Positions 1 to 7,920 of a DNA stretch of 18,710 nt are shown here, piece after piece. How positions within the stretch are numbered: the first letter of the stretch is position 1; every line of letters begins with the position of its first letter. The stretch is from NCBI GenBank assembly GCA_016938395.1, contig JAFGUS010000029.1, forward strand, positions 1-18,710, given 5' to 3'. Below the pieces are notes generated by a model that saw only the letters and a program-made list of their open reading frames with translations, was not told the origin of the DNA and searched no databases. The position numbers and the translations under genes are program-made. This DNA is from Coriobacteriia bacterium (GTDB lineage: Bacteria > Actinomycetota > Coriobacteriia > Anaerosomatales > Anaerosomataceae).

Positions 1-1134
1 GATGAGCTGGGCGTCCCGGATATGGTCTTCATGATGGCGGACATCATCGTCGCGTTCGATCACGCACGTCGGGTGATGCAGGTCATCGCCCCGGTCCGCC
101 CCGGCGGCGCGCCCGGACCCGCATACGACGCGGCGCTCCGCCGTATCGACGACTGTCTCGCCCGGATCGACCTGGGACCACGCGGGGTCGAGCTCGGCGC
201 AGTGGGCGTGGAAACGCCGGTACCGCTGACAGCGCACACGAGCCGCGAGGAGTTCATGGCCTCGGTCGAAGCCGTGCGGGAGCACATCGCCGCAGGCGAC
301 ATCTTCCAGGCGGTCCTGTCGCAGCGCTTCTCCGCTCCGTACGCTGGCGACGGTCTCGATCTGTACCGGGTACTCCGCGCGGTCAACCCGAGTCCCTACA
401 TGTTCTACATCCGCACCACCGACGTGACGCTCGTTGGCTCCAGTCCGGAGCCGCTGGTCCGTGTCGAGGACGACCAGGTGCTCACCCGCCCGCTCGCCGG
501 CACGCGACCGCGTGGCGCGGACGCTGCCGAGGACGGCCGTCTTCGTGCCGACCTGCTGGCCGACGAGAAGGAGCGTGCCGAGCACGTCATGCTCGTGGAC
601 CTCGGCCGAAACGACCTCGGGCGTGTTAGTGCGCCCGGGACGGTCACCGTCGATGAGCTCATGGAGGTCGAGTATTACAGCCACGTCATGCACATCGTGA
701 GCAACGTCACCGGTACGCTTGCCGGGGGCAAGGACGCGTTCGACGCCCTGCGTGCCACGTTCCCGGCAGGCACGGTATCCGGTGCTCCCAAAGTCCGCGC
801 GATGGAGATCGTCGCCGGACTCGAGCCCGCTGCGCGCGGCCCGTACGCCGGCACGGTCGGCTACTTCGGCGTCGACGGTGCCATGGACATGTGCATCACC
901 ATCCGCACGTTCGTGCTCACCGGTGGCACGGCGTACCTGCAGAGCGGCGCGGGCATCGTCATGGACAGCGATCCCGAGCGCGAGTACGAAGAATGTCTGC
1001 ACAAAGCCCGCGCCCTGCATCACGCGCTCGAGCTCGCTGCCGGGATGCATGCCCAGGCGGCGGAGAAGACCGCCGAGGCCGAGGCCGTGGCTTCCGGCAC
1101 CGAAGGCTCCGCCGGGCGGGGGGCCGGACGATGA
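1..1134 (+). CDS. trpE: Anthranilate synthase component I, 5'-truncated by window edge
   Basis: This is the chorismate-binding subunit of anthranilate synthase. It converts chorismate plus ammonia (supplied by TrpG) to anthranilate, the first committed step of tryptophan synthesis in the cytoplasm. The frame is open from base 1, so the start codon and N-terminal region, including the usual tryptophan feedback site, lie upstream. The 377 visible residues contain the family's C-terminal catalytic motifs: SPEPLVRV, RPLAGTRPRG, DEKERAEHVMLVDLGRNDLG, FPAGTVSGAPKVRAME and QSGAGIV, in that order. An Ala/Gly/Glu-rich tail of about 30 residues follows the conserved core. The stop overlaps the trpGD start in ATGA, which indicates translational coupling to its partner. 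An internal ATG at 22 is not the real start because conserved sequence continues upstream of it. Identity is secure; the only uncertainty is the missing 5' end. Confidence 0.95.
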   Translation, partial: DELGVPDMVFMMADIIVAFDHARRVMQVIAPVRPGGAPGPAYDAALRRIDDCLARIDLGPRGVELGAVGVETPVPLTAHTSREEFMASVEAVREHIAAGDIFQAVLSQRFSAPYAGDGLDLYRVLRAVNPSPYMFYIRTTDVTLVGSSPEPLVRVEDDQVLTRPLAGTRPRGADAAEDGRLRADLLADEKERAEHVMLVDLGRNDLGRVSAPGTVTVDELMEVEYYSHVMHIVSNVTGTLAGGKDAFDALRATFPAGTVSGAPKVRAMEIVAGLEPAARGPYAGTVGYFGVDGAMDMCITIRTFVLTGGTAYLQSGAGIVMDSDPEREYEECLHKARALHHALELAAGMHAQAAEKTAEAEAVASGTEGSAGRGAGR

Positions 1135-2834
1135 TACTGGTCATCGACAACTACGACAGTTTCACCTACAACCTCGTACAGCTTCTTTCCGCACTCGGCG
1201 CGGATGTGCGCGTGGAGCGCAACGACGCGCTGTCCGCAGCAGAGGCCCTCGCGCTCGAGCCTGCGGGCGTCGTCATCTCGCCGGGCCCTGGCACGCCAGC
1301 CGAGGCCGGCATCTCGGCGGACGTGGTGCGCGCTGCCGCCGATGCCAGCGTCCCGGTGCTCGGTGTGTGCCTCGGCCATCAGGTGATCGGCGAGGTCTTC
1401 GGCAGCACGGTGTGCCGGGCCCCCAAGCCGGTGCACGGCAAGACGGACGAGATCACCCACGACGGCACGGGGCTCTTCACGGGCATCCCGAGCCCGTTCA
1501 CTGCCACGCGCTACCACTCGCTGTGCGTGGACGCGACGAGCGTGCGGGCACCGCTCGTCGTGCAGGCCACCACCGCCGACGGGGTCATCCAGGCCGCGCG
1601 CCATACCGGACTGCCCGTCTTCGGCGTGCAGTTCCACCCGGAGAGCGTGCTGACTCCCGAGGGCACGAAGCTGCTCGCCAACTTCCTCGATGTGTGTGGC
1701 GAGGTGCCGCTGGAAAGCCCTTCGTCGGAGGTCCCAGCGGCGATCGCGGCCGCCGGCGGTGTGGAGCGGTCATCCGCCCGGATGGCCGAGGTGACCACGG
1801 TCTCCGGGGCGATCGCGCGGATCGCGGCCGGTGGCTCACTCGACGAGGATGAGGCCGAACGCGTCATGGGCATCGTGATGGACGGCGAAGCGACCCCCTC
1901 GCAGATCTCAGCGCTCATCGTGGGGATGCGCATGAAAGGCGAGACGGTCGATGAGATCGTCGGCTTTGCCCGGGCGATGCGAGAGCATGCCACGCCCGTA
2001 CATCCGACCGTACCGGGCTACGTGGATATCGTGGGCACCGGCGGCGACGGCCTGCACACGTTCAACATCTCGACCACCACCTCTTTCGTGGTCGCCGGAG
2101 CGGGGGTGCCGGTCGCCAAGCACGGCAACCGCGCCGTGTCGTCATCATCGGGCGCCGCGGACGTGCTCGAAGCGCTCGGCGTCGACATCGGACTCGGCCC
2201 CGCCGATATCGCGAGGTGCATCGACGAGGTGGGTGTCGGCTTCCTGTTCGCTCAGTCACTGCACGCGAGCATGCGTCACGCCGGACCCACGCGCCGCGAG
2301 ATCGGCATCCGCACCGTCTTCAACATCCTCGGCCCGCTCACGAACCCGGCGGGCGCGAAGCGCCAGTTGCTCGGCGTGTACGATCCCAGGCTCGTGCCGG
2401 TCCTCGCGGAGGTCGCCGGGCGCCTGGGCGCCGAGCGCGTGCTCGTGGTGCATGGCCATCCGGGGATGGATGAGGTCTCGGCAAGCGGCACCACCACGGT
2501 GGCCGAGTTCGACGCTGCCAAAGGCACGGGTATACAGACGTACGAGATCACACCCGAGCAGGTGGGGATCGCCCGCGGCACCGTGGCCGACACCGCCGGT
2601 GGTGATCCGGCCGCAAACGCCCTTCTCGTTCGGGCGGTCCTTGAGGGCGAGCACGGACCGCGGCGTGATGTGGTGCTGATGAACGCCGCCGCCGCGCTTC
2701 TCGCGGCAGGTGTGGTGAGCGACCTTGCGGGGGGCGTGGTCCGCGCACGGGAGTCGATCGATTCGGGCCGCGCACTCGAGGCACTCGAGCGGCTGGCATC
2801 CACCTCGGCCCGTCTGGCAAAGGAGACCTCGTGA
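1131..2834 (+). CDS. trpGD: Fused anthranilate synthase glutaminase / anthranilate phosphoribosyltransferase
   Basis: This bifunctional protein of 567 residues covers two steps. Residues 1-190 are a class I glutamine amidotransferase that feeds ammonia to TrpE. Its N-terminus MILVIDNYDSFTYNL is typical, the nucleophile is Cys80 in GVCLGHQ, and the catalytic pair is His169/Glu171 in QFHPES. Residues from about 222 are the phosphoribosyltransferase that joins anthranilate to PRPP. They show the PRPP loop GTGGDG (302-307), NISTTTS and KHGNRAVSSSSG (from 330). An Ala/Ser/Glu-rich linker (about 191-221) joins the domains without a stop or frameshift. The ATG overlaps the trpE stop, and the protein's own TGA overlaps the trpC GTG. 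An in-frame ORF extends upstream to 891, but that part lies inside trpE and encodes nonsense. The fusion is known from enteric bacteria and Thermotoga; here it appears in an apparently actinobacterial genome. Confidence 0.96.
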   Translation: MILVIDNYDSFTYNLVQLLSALGADVRVERNDALSAAEALALEPAGVVISPGPGTPAEAGISADVVRAAADASVPVLGVCLGHQVIGEVFGSTVCRAPKPVHGKTDEITHDGTGLFTGIPSPFTATRYHSLCVDATSVRAPLVVQATTADGVIQAARHTGLPVFGVQFHPESVLTPEGTKLLANFLDVCGEVPLESPSSEVPAAIAAAGGVERSSARMAEVTTVSGAIARIAAGGSLDEDEAERVMGIVMDGEATPSQISALIVGMRMKGETVDEIVGFARAMREHATPVHPTVPGYVDIVGTGGDGLHTFNISTTTSFVVAGAGVPVAKHGNRAVSSSSGAADVLEALGVDIGLGPADIARCIDEVGVGFLFAQSLHASMRHAGPTRREIGIRTVFNILGPLTNPAGAKRQLLGVYDPRLVPVLAEVAGRLGAERVLVVHGHPGMDEVSASGTTTVAEFDAAKGTGIQTYEITPEQVGIARGTVADTAGGDPAANALLVRAVLEGEHGPRRDVVLMNAAAALLAAGVVSDLAGGVVRARESIDSGRALEALERLASTSARLAKETS

Positions 2835-3637
2835 GCGTTCTCGATACCATCGTGGAGCATCGCAAGGCGCGGGTGCGGGCCCAGTTCTCTTCGCTTACCG
2901 ACATGGAGCGCATGACGCTTCTCCGGTGCGGGAGGGACGCGCGCCCGCAGGAGGATCTCGTGCTACTGCGCGATCGCCGAGATGTCGGCGTGGTCGCGGA
3001 AGTGAAGAAGGCGTCGCCGAGTGAGGGTCCGATCGCTCCGGAGTGTTCTGCGGCGAAGCAGGCGCGGCGGTACGTCGCCGGTGGGGCGGCGGCCATCTCG
3101 GTGCTCACCGAGCCCGAGTACTTCGGCGGCTCGTTCGCCGACCTCTCGGATGCGGTCGACGCGGTCCACCTGCCGATGCTCTGCAAGGACATCGTGGTGG
3201 ACCCCATCCAGCTCTACATGGCACGCGCGAGTGGCGCCGACGCGGTGCTTCTCATGATCAGCGTCCTCGGGACCCGCACGCGAGCCTACGTCGAGCTTGC
3301 GTGGGAGTTGGGGCTCGGTCCGATCATCGAGGTGGCCAACCTGGACGAGTTGGATCACGCGTGCACTCTCGAAGCCGACGTCGTCGCGGTGAACGCGCGG
3401 GACCTCCACACGCTTGAGGTGGACACGGTGTCCCAGCTTGAGCTCGTGTCGGAGGCAGCCTATTGCAGCGACCTGTTCGTGATCGCCGCGAGCGGCATCC
3501 GGGCGCGCGGCGATGTCGAGGCCGCCGCGGATGCGGGTGCCGATGCGGTCCTCGTGGGGACGTCGCTGATGCGATCACCGGCCCCCGAGGACGCCGTGAG
3601 GGAGCTTACGGGCGTTCCGAAACGTTCGAAACGGTAG
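2831..3637 (+). CDS. trpC: Indole-3-glycerol phosphate synthase
   Basis: This TIM-barrel enzyme of 268 residues closes the indole ring, converting carboxyphenylaminodeoxyribulose phosphate to indole-3-glycerol phosphate. Visible family motifs are EVKKASPSEG with the catalytic Glu57/Lys59, LCKDIVVDPIQLY with the second lysine Lys119, IIEVAN with Glu167, VNARDL with Asn188, and the phosphate-binding end GADAVLVGTSLM. One usually conserved acid is missing: the SESGI-type motif reads IAASGI (219-223), so the glutamate is alanine. The GTG start overlaps the trpGD stop as GTGA, in a tightly coupled arrangement. Length is normal for the family. The assignment is firm, and the substitution is noted separately. 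Confidence 0.95.
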   Translation: MSVLDTIVEHRKARVRAQFSSLTDMERMTLLRCGRDARPQEDLVLLRDRRDVGVVAEVKKASPSEGPIAPECSAAKQARRYVAGGAAAISVLTEPEYFGGSFADLSDAVDAVHLPMLCKDIVVDPIQLYMARASGADAVLLMISVLGTRTRAYVELAWELGLGPIIEVANLDELDHACTLEADVVAVNARDLHTLEVDTVSQLELVSEAAYCSDLFVIAASGIRARGDVEAAADAGADAVLVGTSLMRSPAPEDAVRELTGVPKRSKR

Positions 3638-3650
3638 GGAACAGCGGCAG

Positions 3651-3700
3651 CCGTGAGCGGAGTGCTCACGGAAACGGGTTTGTCGGGGCGCAGCGCTCCG
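3651..3700 (+). other. Two tandem hairpins in the trpC-trpB2 gap
   Basis: The 81-base gap between trpC and trpB2 is the only sizeable gap in the operon. The first hairpin has a perfect 8-bp stem, CCGTGAGC (3651-3658) with GCTCACGG (3664-3671), around a GGAGT loop. The second has a 7-bp stem with one G-U pair, CGGGGCG (3684-3690) with CGCTCCG (3694-3700), and a 3-base loop. It ends just before the trpB2 ribosome binding site GGGAGGAG (3703-3710). There is no U-tract, so these are not classical terminators. They could mark an mRNA processing or stability site or modulate trpB2 translation; that role is inferred. Confidence 0.55.
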
Positions 3701-3718
3701 GCGGGAGGAGTGAGAGAC

Positions 3719-5086
3719 ATGGGCAGTGACAAGACGAGATTCGGACTGGACGAGACCAGGATCCCCGAGGCTTGGTACAACGTGATTCCGGATCTGAAGA
3801 ACCCGCCGGCGCCGCCGAAGGCGTTCGCACCCGACGGCACCGAACTCACGATGGATCAGATCGGCGAGCGGCTGGCCATGATCTTCCCGGCCGAATGCAT
3901 CAAGCAGGAGATGTCGCCGGAGCGCTGGATCGACATCCCGGGCGCGGTCATCGACGTGTACAAGACCTACCGCCCATCGCCGCTTCTGCGCGCAAAGCAG
4001 CTCGAGCGCGATCTCGGTCTGCCTGCGGGCATCAAGATCTTCTACAAGTACGAGGGCGTGAGCCCTGCGGGGTCGCACAAGCCCAACACCGCCATCCCGC
4101 AGGCGTACTACAACAAGCTCGAAGGTATCACCAAGATCTCCACCGAGACCGGCGCAGGCCAGTGGGGCAGCGCTCTCTCGATCGCCGGGGCGCTGTACGG
4201 TATCGACGTCGAGGTGTTCATGGTCAAAGTGAGTTACGAGCAGAAGCCGTACCGGCGCATCCTCATGGAGACCTACGGTGGCACCGTGCACGCCTCGCCC
4301 ACGAACCTCACCGAGGCCGGCCGGCACGTGCTGTCGATGGATCCGGACTCGACGGGCTCGCTCGGCATCGCGATCTCCGAGGCCGTCGAGGTTGCGATCA
4401 AGGATCCGGGCACGCACTACTCGCTCGGAAGCGTGCTCAACCACGTGTGCCTGCACCAGACGATCATCGGCCAGGAAGCCATCGAGCAGATGAAGCTTGC
4501 CGAGGAGGAGCCGGACGTCGTCATCGGGTGCATCGGTGGCGGCAGCAACTTCGCCGGTATCGCCTTCCCGTACTACCATCGCAAGCTTGAGGGCAAGAGC
4601 AACGCCCGGCTGCTCGCGGTCGAGCCCAAGGCCTGTCCGACGCTCACTGCCGGCGAGTACCGCTACGACCTCGGTGACGAGGCGGGCATGACGCCGCAGA
4701 TGCTGATGTACACGCTCGGCCACGACTTCGTGCCTGCTGGTATCCACGCGGGTGGCCTGCGCTATCACGGTGACTCGCCGCTCGTGAGCCAGCTCGTCCA
4801 CGAGGGCGAGGTCGAGGCGGTCGCCGTCGATCAGACCGACTGCTTCGATGCCGCGGTCAAGTTCGCGCGTGCCGAGGGCATACTGCCCGCGCCCGAGAGC
4901 AGCCACGCCATCCTTGCGGCGATCAACGAGGCGAAGGCCGCCCAGGCTGCGGGCGAGGACAAGGTCATCCTGTTCAACCTCTCGGGACACGGACACTTCG
5001 ACCTCGCCGCCTATCAGAAGTACAACGCTGGCGAGCTGCAGGACTTCGACTTCTCCGCCGGCGCCACACTCCACGAGGCGGAGTAG
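3719..5086 (+). CDS. trpB2: Tryptophan synthase beta chain, TrpB2 family
   Basis: This is a PLP-dependent tryptophan synthase beta-like protein of 455 residues that condenses indole with serine. It belongs to the longer TrpB2 branch: it has the N-terminal stretch TRIPEAWYNVIPDL and the PLP-lysine motif GSHKPNTA (Lys121) instead of GAHKINN, plus ETGAGQWGSAL and the phosphate-binding GGGSNF. I chose ATG 3719 because GGGAGGAG lies 8 bases upstream. An in-frame GTG at 3653 sits inside a hairpin and would add 22 residues unlike the family. TrpB2 proteins generally lack the TrpA-contact features of TrpB1 and are thought to salvage free indole or to pair differently with TrpA; which applies here is not visible. 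A trpB1 lies two genes downstream. The gap to trpF is a single base. Confidence 0.93.
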   Translation: MGSDKTRFGLDETRIPEAWYNVIPDLKNPPAPPKAFAPDGTELTMDQIGERLAMIFPAECIKQEMSPERWIDIPGAVIDVYKTYRPSPLLRAKQLERDLGLPAGIKIFYKYEGVSPAGSHKPNTAIPQAYYNKLEGITKISTETGAGQWGSALSIAGALYGIDVEVFMVKVSYEQKPYRRILMETYGGTVHASPTNLTEAGRHVLSMDPDSTGSLGIAISEAVEVAIKDPGTHYSLGSVLNHVCLHQTIIGQEAIEQMKLAEEEPDVVIGCIGGGSNFAGIAFPYYHRKLEGKSNARLLAVEPKACPTLTAGEYRYDLGDEAGMTPQMLMYTLGHDFVPAGIHAGGLRYHGDSPLVSQLVHEGEVEAVAVDQTDCFDAAVKFARAEGILPAPESSHAILAAINEAKAAQAAGEDKVILFNLSGHGHFDLAAYQKYNAGELQDFDFSAGATLHEAE

Positions 5087-5087
5087 C

Positions 5088-5744
5088 ATGCGTCGCACAC
5101 GTATCAAGATATGCGGCCTCACCCGGCCGGAAGACGCTGCTGCCGCGGTCGCGGCGGGCGCGGACGCGCTTGGCGTGATCCTCGCGCCCTCGAAGCGGCG
5201 GGTGACGTTCGACCAGGCCGCCGCGGTCTTCGCCGGCGTGCCCCCACTGGTAGCACGCGTGGGCGTGTTCGTCGATGCGCACGCCGATGATGTCTGGGAG
5301 GCGGTGGCGCGGCTTGGCCTCACCGCCGTGCAGTTCCATGGTGACGAGGCGCCGGAGATGTGCGAGGCCGCGCCGGTGCCGGTCATCAAGGCGCTGCGCG
5401 TAGGGCCGGGGTTCGATCCCTCCGTCGCCGAGCGATACCGTGGCGTCGTCTCCGCGCTGCTGCTGGACACACTCGTCGCTGGAGAGAAGGGGGGCACGGG
5501 CAAGGCGTTCGGCTGGCATGATGTGGCCGGTCGGCTCCCCGCGTGGGCGCCCGTGCTGCTCGCCGGAGGGCTCGGCCCAGACAACGTCGCCGAGGCCATC
5601 GGTGTTCTGAGGCCGTTCGCCGTCGATGTATCCTCTGGTGTGGAGCAGGCGCCTGGCGTGAAGGACCACCGCCTGATCGAGCGCTTCGTGTCCGCGGTGC
5701 ACACCGCCGATGAGCCCGCACCGATGCCAGACGACCGTTTCTGA
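5088..5744 (+). CDS. trpF: Phosphoribosylanthranilate isomerase
   Basis: This enzyme isomerises N-(5'-phosphoribosyl)anthranilate to the ribulose form used by TrpC. It is a TIM barrel of 218 residues with the signature [11 protein letters not shown] (catalytic Cys9), VQFHGDE, LLLDT with the catalytic Asp127, the phosphate-binding [19 protein letters not shown] and [10 protein letters not shown]. The ATG lies one base after the trpB2 stop. The open frame extends upstream to 4848 inside trpB2, but only the part from 5088 shows family similarity. Having a dedicated trpF argues against an actinomycete that uses bifunctional PriA for this step. Confidence 0.95.
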   Translation: MRRTRIKICGLTRPEDAAAAVAAGADALGVILAPSKRRVTFDQAAAVFAGVPPLVARVGVFVDAHADDVWEAVARLGLTAVQFHGDEAPEMCEAAPVPVIKALRVGPGFDPSVAERYRGVVSALLLDTLVAGEKGGTGKAFGWHDVAGRLPAWAPVLLAGGLGPDNVAEAIGVLRPFAVDVSSGVEQAPGVKDHRLIERFVSAVHTADEPAPMPDDRF

Positions 5745-5761
5745 CTCTAAGGAGCACTTCA

Positions 5762-6997
5762 ATGAGCGACGTACTGCTGCCCTCGGCCGATATGGCCTAC
5801 TCCACGCCCGACGCGCAGGGCTTCTACGGCCCGTATGGCGGGACCTTCGTGCCCGAGACGGTGATCCCGGCCCTGCAGGAGCTCGCGACGAGCTACCAGG
5901 AGGCGATCGAGGATGTGACCTTCCTCGAGGAGTTCATATCGCTGCTGCGCGACTATGTGGGCCGTCCCTCGCCGCTGTACCGTGCGGACCGGCTCGCCGA
6001 AGCGAGCGGTTTGGGCGCCGTGTATCTCAAGCGTGAGGACCTCAACCACACCGGCGCGCACAAGATCAACAACACCATCGGGCAGTGTCTGCTCGCCAGG
6101 CGGATGGGCAAGAAGCGCGTCATCGCCGAGACCGGGGCAGGCCAGCACGGCGTGGCGACCGCGACCACCGCGGCGCTCCTCGGTCTCGAGTGCTCGGTCT
6201 TCATGGGCGTGGAGGACATCCGCCGACAGGCGCTGAACGTCTACAAGATGCGTCTCCTGGGTGCCGAGGTCGTGCCGGTCGCCGACGGTCAGGGCACGCT
6301 TGCCGATGCCGTGACCGCTGCGCTGCGACACTGGGTCGAGCGGGTCGAGGACACGTTCTATGTGATCGGCTCGGCACTGGGGCCACATCCATACCCGCAG
6401 ATGGTGCGTTACTTCCAGAGCGTGATCGGCTCGGAGATCCTCGGTCAGATGGAGGAGAAGCGGATCGCGCATGCGGACGCGGTCGTGGCGTGTATCGGCG
6501 GTGGCAGCAACGCGATCGGCACGTTCTACCCGTTCCTGCGAGACGTTCCGGCCGAGGATCGGCCGCTGCTGATCGGCGCGGAGGCCGCCGGGCTGGGACT
6601 CGATACCGATCGGCATGGTGCCGCGCTCACCAAGGGTACTCCGGGTATCCTGCACGGCTTTTACAGCTACTTGCTGCAGGATGACGAGGGCAATCCGCTC
6701 GAGGCGTACTCGATCTCAGCCGGCCTCGACTATCCGGGGGTGGGTCCCGAGCACAGCTATCTCAAAGACGAGGGGCTGGTGCGCTACGAGACCGTGACCG
6801 ATGCCGAGGCGCTCGAAGCGTTCGCGCTGCTCACGAGGGTCGAAGGCATCATCCCGGCGATCGAGTCGTCGCACGCGCTCGCCCTGCTGCCACGCCTGGC
6901 CGCCGAGCTTGGACCGGACGCCACGGTGGTCGTCACCGTTTCTGGTCGCGGCGACAAGGACATGGACATCGTGCGGGAGGCAGGTCTCGGTGGATAG
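5762..6997 (+). CDS. trpB: Tryptophan synthase beta chain, TrpB1 family
   Basis: This is the canonical beta subunit of the alpha2-beta2 tryptophan synthase, 411 residues. It uses PLP to join serine with indole channelled from TrpA. Family landmarks include [12 protein letters not shown] near the N-terminus, [16 protein letters not shown] with PLP Lys101, [36 protein letters not shown], the phosphate cup GGGSNAIG, and the C-terminal [17 protein letters not shown] lies upstream of the ATG as a ribosome binding site. The 3' end overlaps trpA by 8 bases, the usual coupling of the two subunits. It clearly differs from the trpB2 product of the same operon. Confidence 0.97.
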   Translation: MSDVLLPSADMAYSTPDAQGFYGPYGGTFVPETVIPALQELATSYQEAIEDVTFLEEFISLLRDYVGRPSPLYRADRLAEASGLGAVYLKREDLNHTGAHKINNTIGQCLLARRMGKKRVIAETGAGQHGVATATTAALLGLECSVFMGVEDIRRQALNVYKMRLLGAEVVPVADGQGTLADAVTAALRHWVERVEDTFYVIGSALGPHPYPQMVRYFQSVIGSEILGQMEEKRIAHADAVVACIGGGSNAIGTFYPFLRDVPAEDRPLLIGAEAAGLGLDTDRHGAALTKGTPGILHGFYSYLLQDDEGNPLEAYSISAGLDYPGVGPEHSYLKDEGLVRYETVTDAEALEAFALLTRVEGIIPAIESSHALALLPRLAAELGPDATVVVTVSGRGDKDMDIVREAGLGG

Positions 6998-7889
6998 CGC
7001 TGGGACTGGCGGATCTCCTCACTCGCTGTCCTCGCCGGGGGCCCCGACGCCTTCGGCGTCCTCCTCGGCTGCGGAGGCGTCGTTCGGGAATCCGCTGGCC
7101 CCAGCGCCCGCCGCATCCCGTCTCAGGGCCGCGTTTCTGAAGGGAAGACCCGCCCTCATCACGTATGTGATGGCGGGATATCCCGACCGTGCGACCTCAC
7201 TTGAGGCGCTGCGGGCCGCGGCACGTGGTGGCGCGGACGTGATCGAACTCGGCGTCCCGTACGGCGACCCGCTCGCCGACGGTCCCGTGATCGCCGAGGC
7301 GGCCGCGGTCGCGCGTGCAGGCGAGGGGGGCTTCGGGCTCATCCATGCGATCCAGGTGGCCGAGGCGTTCATCCGCGACCCGGGTGTCGACCATGCGCCC
7401 CCGGTGGTGGCGATGACCTACATGAACCCCGTGATGCGCCTCGGCCTGAAGGAGACGGCCGGGCGAATGCGGGCCGCGGGGATCGCCGGTGTGATCATCC
7501 CCGACATGCCGCCCGAGGCGGCTGCGCCCTGGCGGCAGGTATCCCAGGGCATCGACACGGTGTTTCTCACGGCGCCGACGTCTACCCCCGATCGTCTCGC
7601 CATCGTGACGGCGGCCTCTTCCGCGTTCATCTACTGCGTCAGCGCAGTGGGCACCACCGGGGAGCGTGAATCGCTTGCGGCGGGGCTTTCCGACCAGGTG
7701 GAGCGCATCAGGCTGCACACCGACCTGCCGGTCGCGGTGGGTTTCGGCGTCAGCACCGCGGCGCAGGCCGCGCAGGTGGCCGCGATCGCGGATGGTGTGA
7801 TCGTCGGATCGGCGATCGTGAAGCGACAGGCCGATCCGCGTGAGGTCGAGACCTTCGTGCGAGGGCTTGCCGCCGCCATGCGGGGCTGA
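6990..7889 (+). CDS. trpA: Tryptophan synthase alpha chain with N-terminal extension
   Basis: The alpha subunit cleaves indole-3-glycerol phosphate to indole and glyceraldehyde-3-phosphate and passes indole to TrpB1. Motifs are [28 protein letters not shown] with catalytic Glu86 and Asp97, [37 protein letters not shown] and [12 protein letters not shown]. The start is the GTG at 6990 inside the end of trpB, with GGGAGG about 9 bases upstream. No other ATG or GTG is in frame before the conserved core. This gives 299 residues, about 30 more than usual, because the first 41 residues are a Ser/Ala/Pro/Gly-rich low-complexity stretch. A rare start codon closer to the core cannot be excluded. It is the last gene of the operon. 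Confidence 0.95.
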   Translation: MDSAGTGGSPHSLSSPGAPTPSASSSAAEASFGNPLAPAPAASRLRAAFLKGRPALITYVMAGYPDRATSLEALRAAARGGADVIELGVPYGDPLADGPVIAEAAAVARAGEGGFGLIHAIQVAEAFIRDPGVDHAPPVVAMTYMNPVMRLGLKETAGRMRAAGIAGVIIPDMPPEAAAPWRQVSQGIDTVFLTAPTSTPDRLAIVTAASSAFIYCVSAVGTTGERESLAAGLSDQVERIRLHTDLPVAVGFGVSTAAQAAQVAAIADGVIVGSAIVKRQADPREVETFVRGLAAAMRG

Positions 7890-7920
7890 TGAAGCCCGCT
7901 ACTCGAGCTTGTCCAGCTCG
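7883..7920. terminator. Weak hairpins at the trpA / thioredoxin convergence
   Basis: Two short GC-rich palindromes lie where trpA (+) meets the thioredoxin gene (-), whose stop codons are only 9 bases apart. One is GGGCT-GATGA-AGCCC (7883-7897). The other is CGAGCT-TGTCC-AGCTCG (7904-7909 with 7915-7920). Neither has a T-tract, and both overlap coding sequence. They might help stop transcription from either side, but the evidence is position and symmetry only. Confidence 0.25.

Noticed and set aside
3618..3633. Direct repeat CGAAACG at the end of trpC, considered as a regulator half-site pair
   Set aside because: It is only two short copies, 9 bases apart, within coding sequence and without further copies nearby. 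Chance is a sufficient explanation.
3653..3718. GTG 3653 as the start of trpB2
   Set aside because: It lies inside the stem of a hairpin and adds 22 residues without family resemblance. ATG 3719 has an ideal GGGAGGAG site 8 bases upstream.
3575..5704. A 709-residue open frame on the minus strand, antisense to trpC, trpB2 and trpF
   Set aside because: It lies entirely opposite well-conserved genes, has an Arg/Ser/Thr-rich composition typical of antisense frames in GC-rich DNA, and shows no recognisable motif or ribosome binding site.
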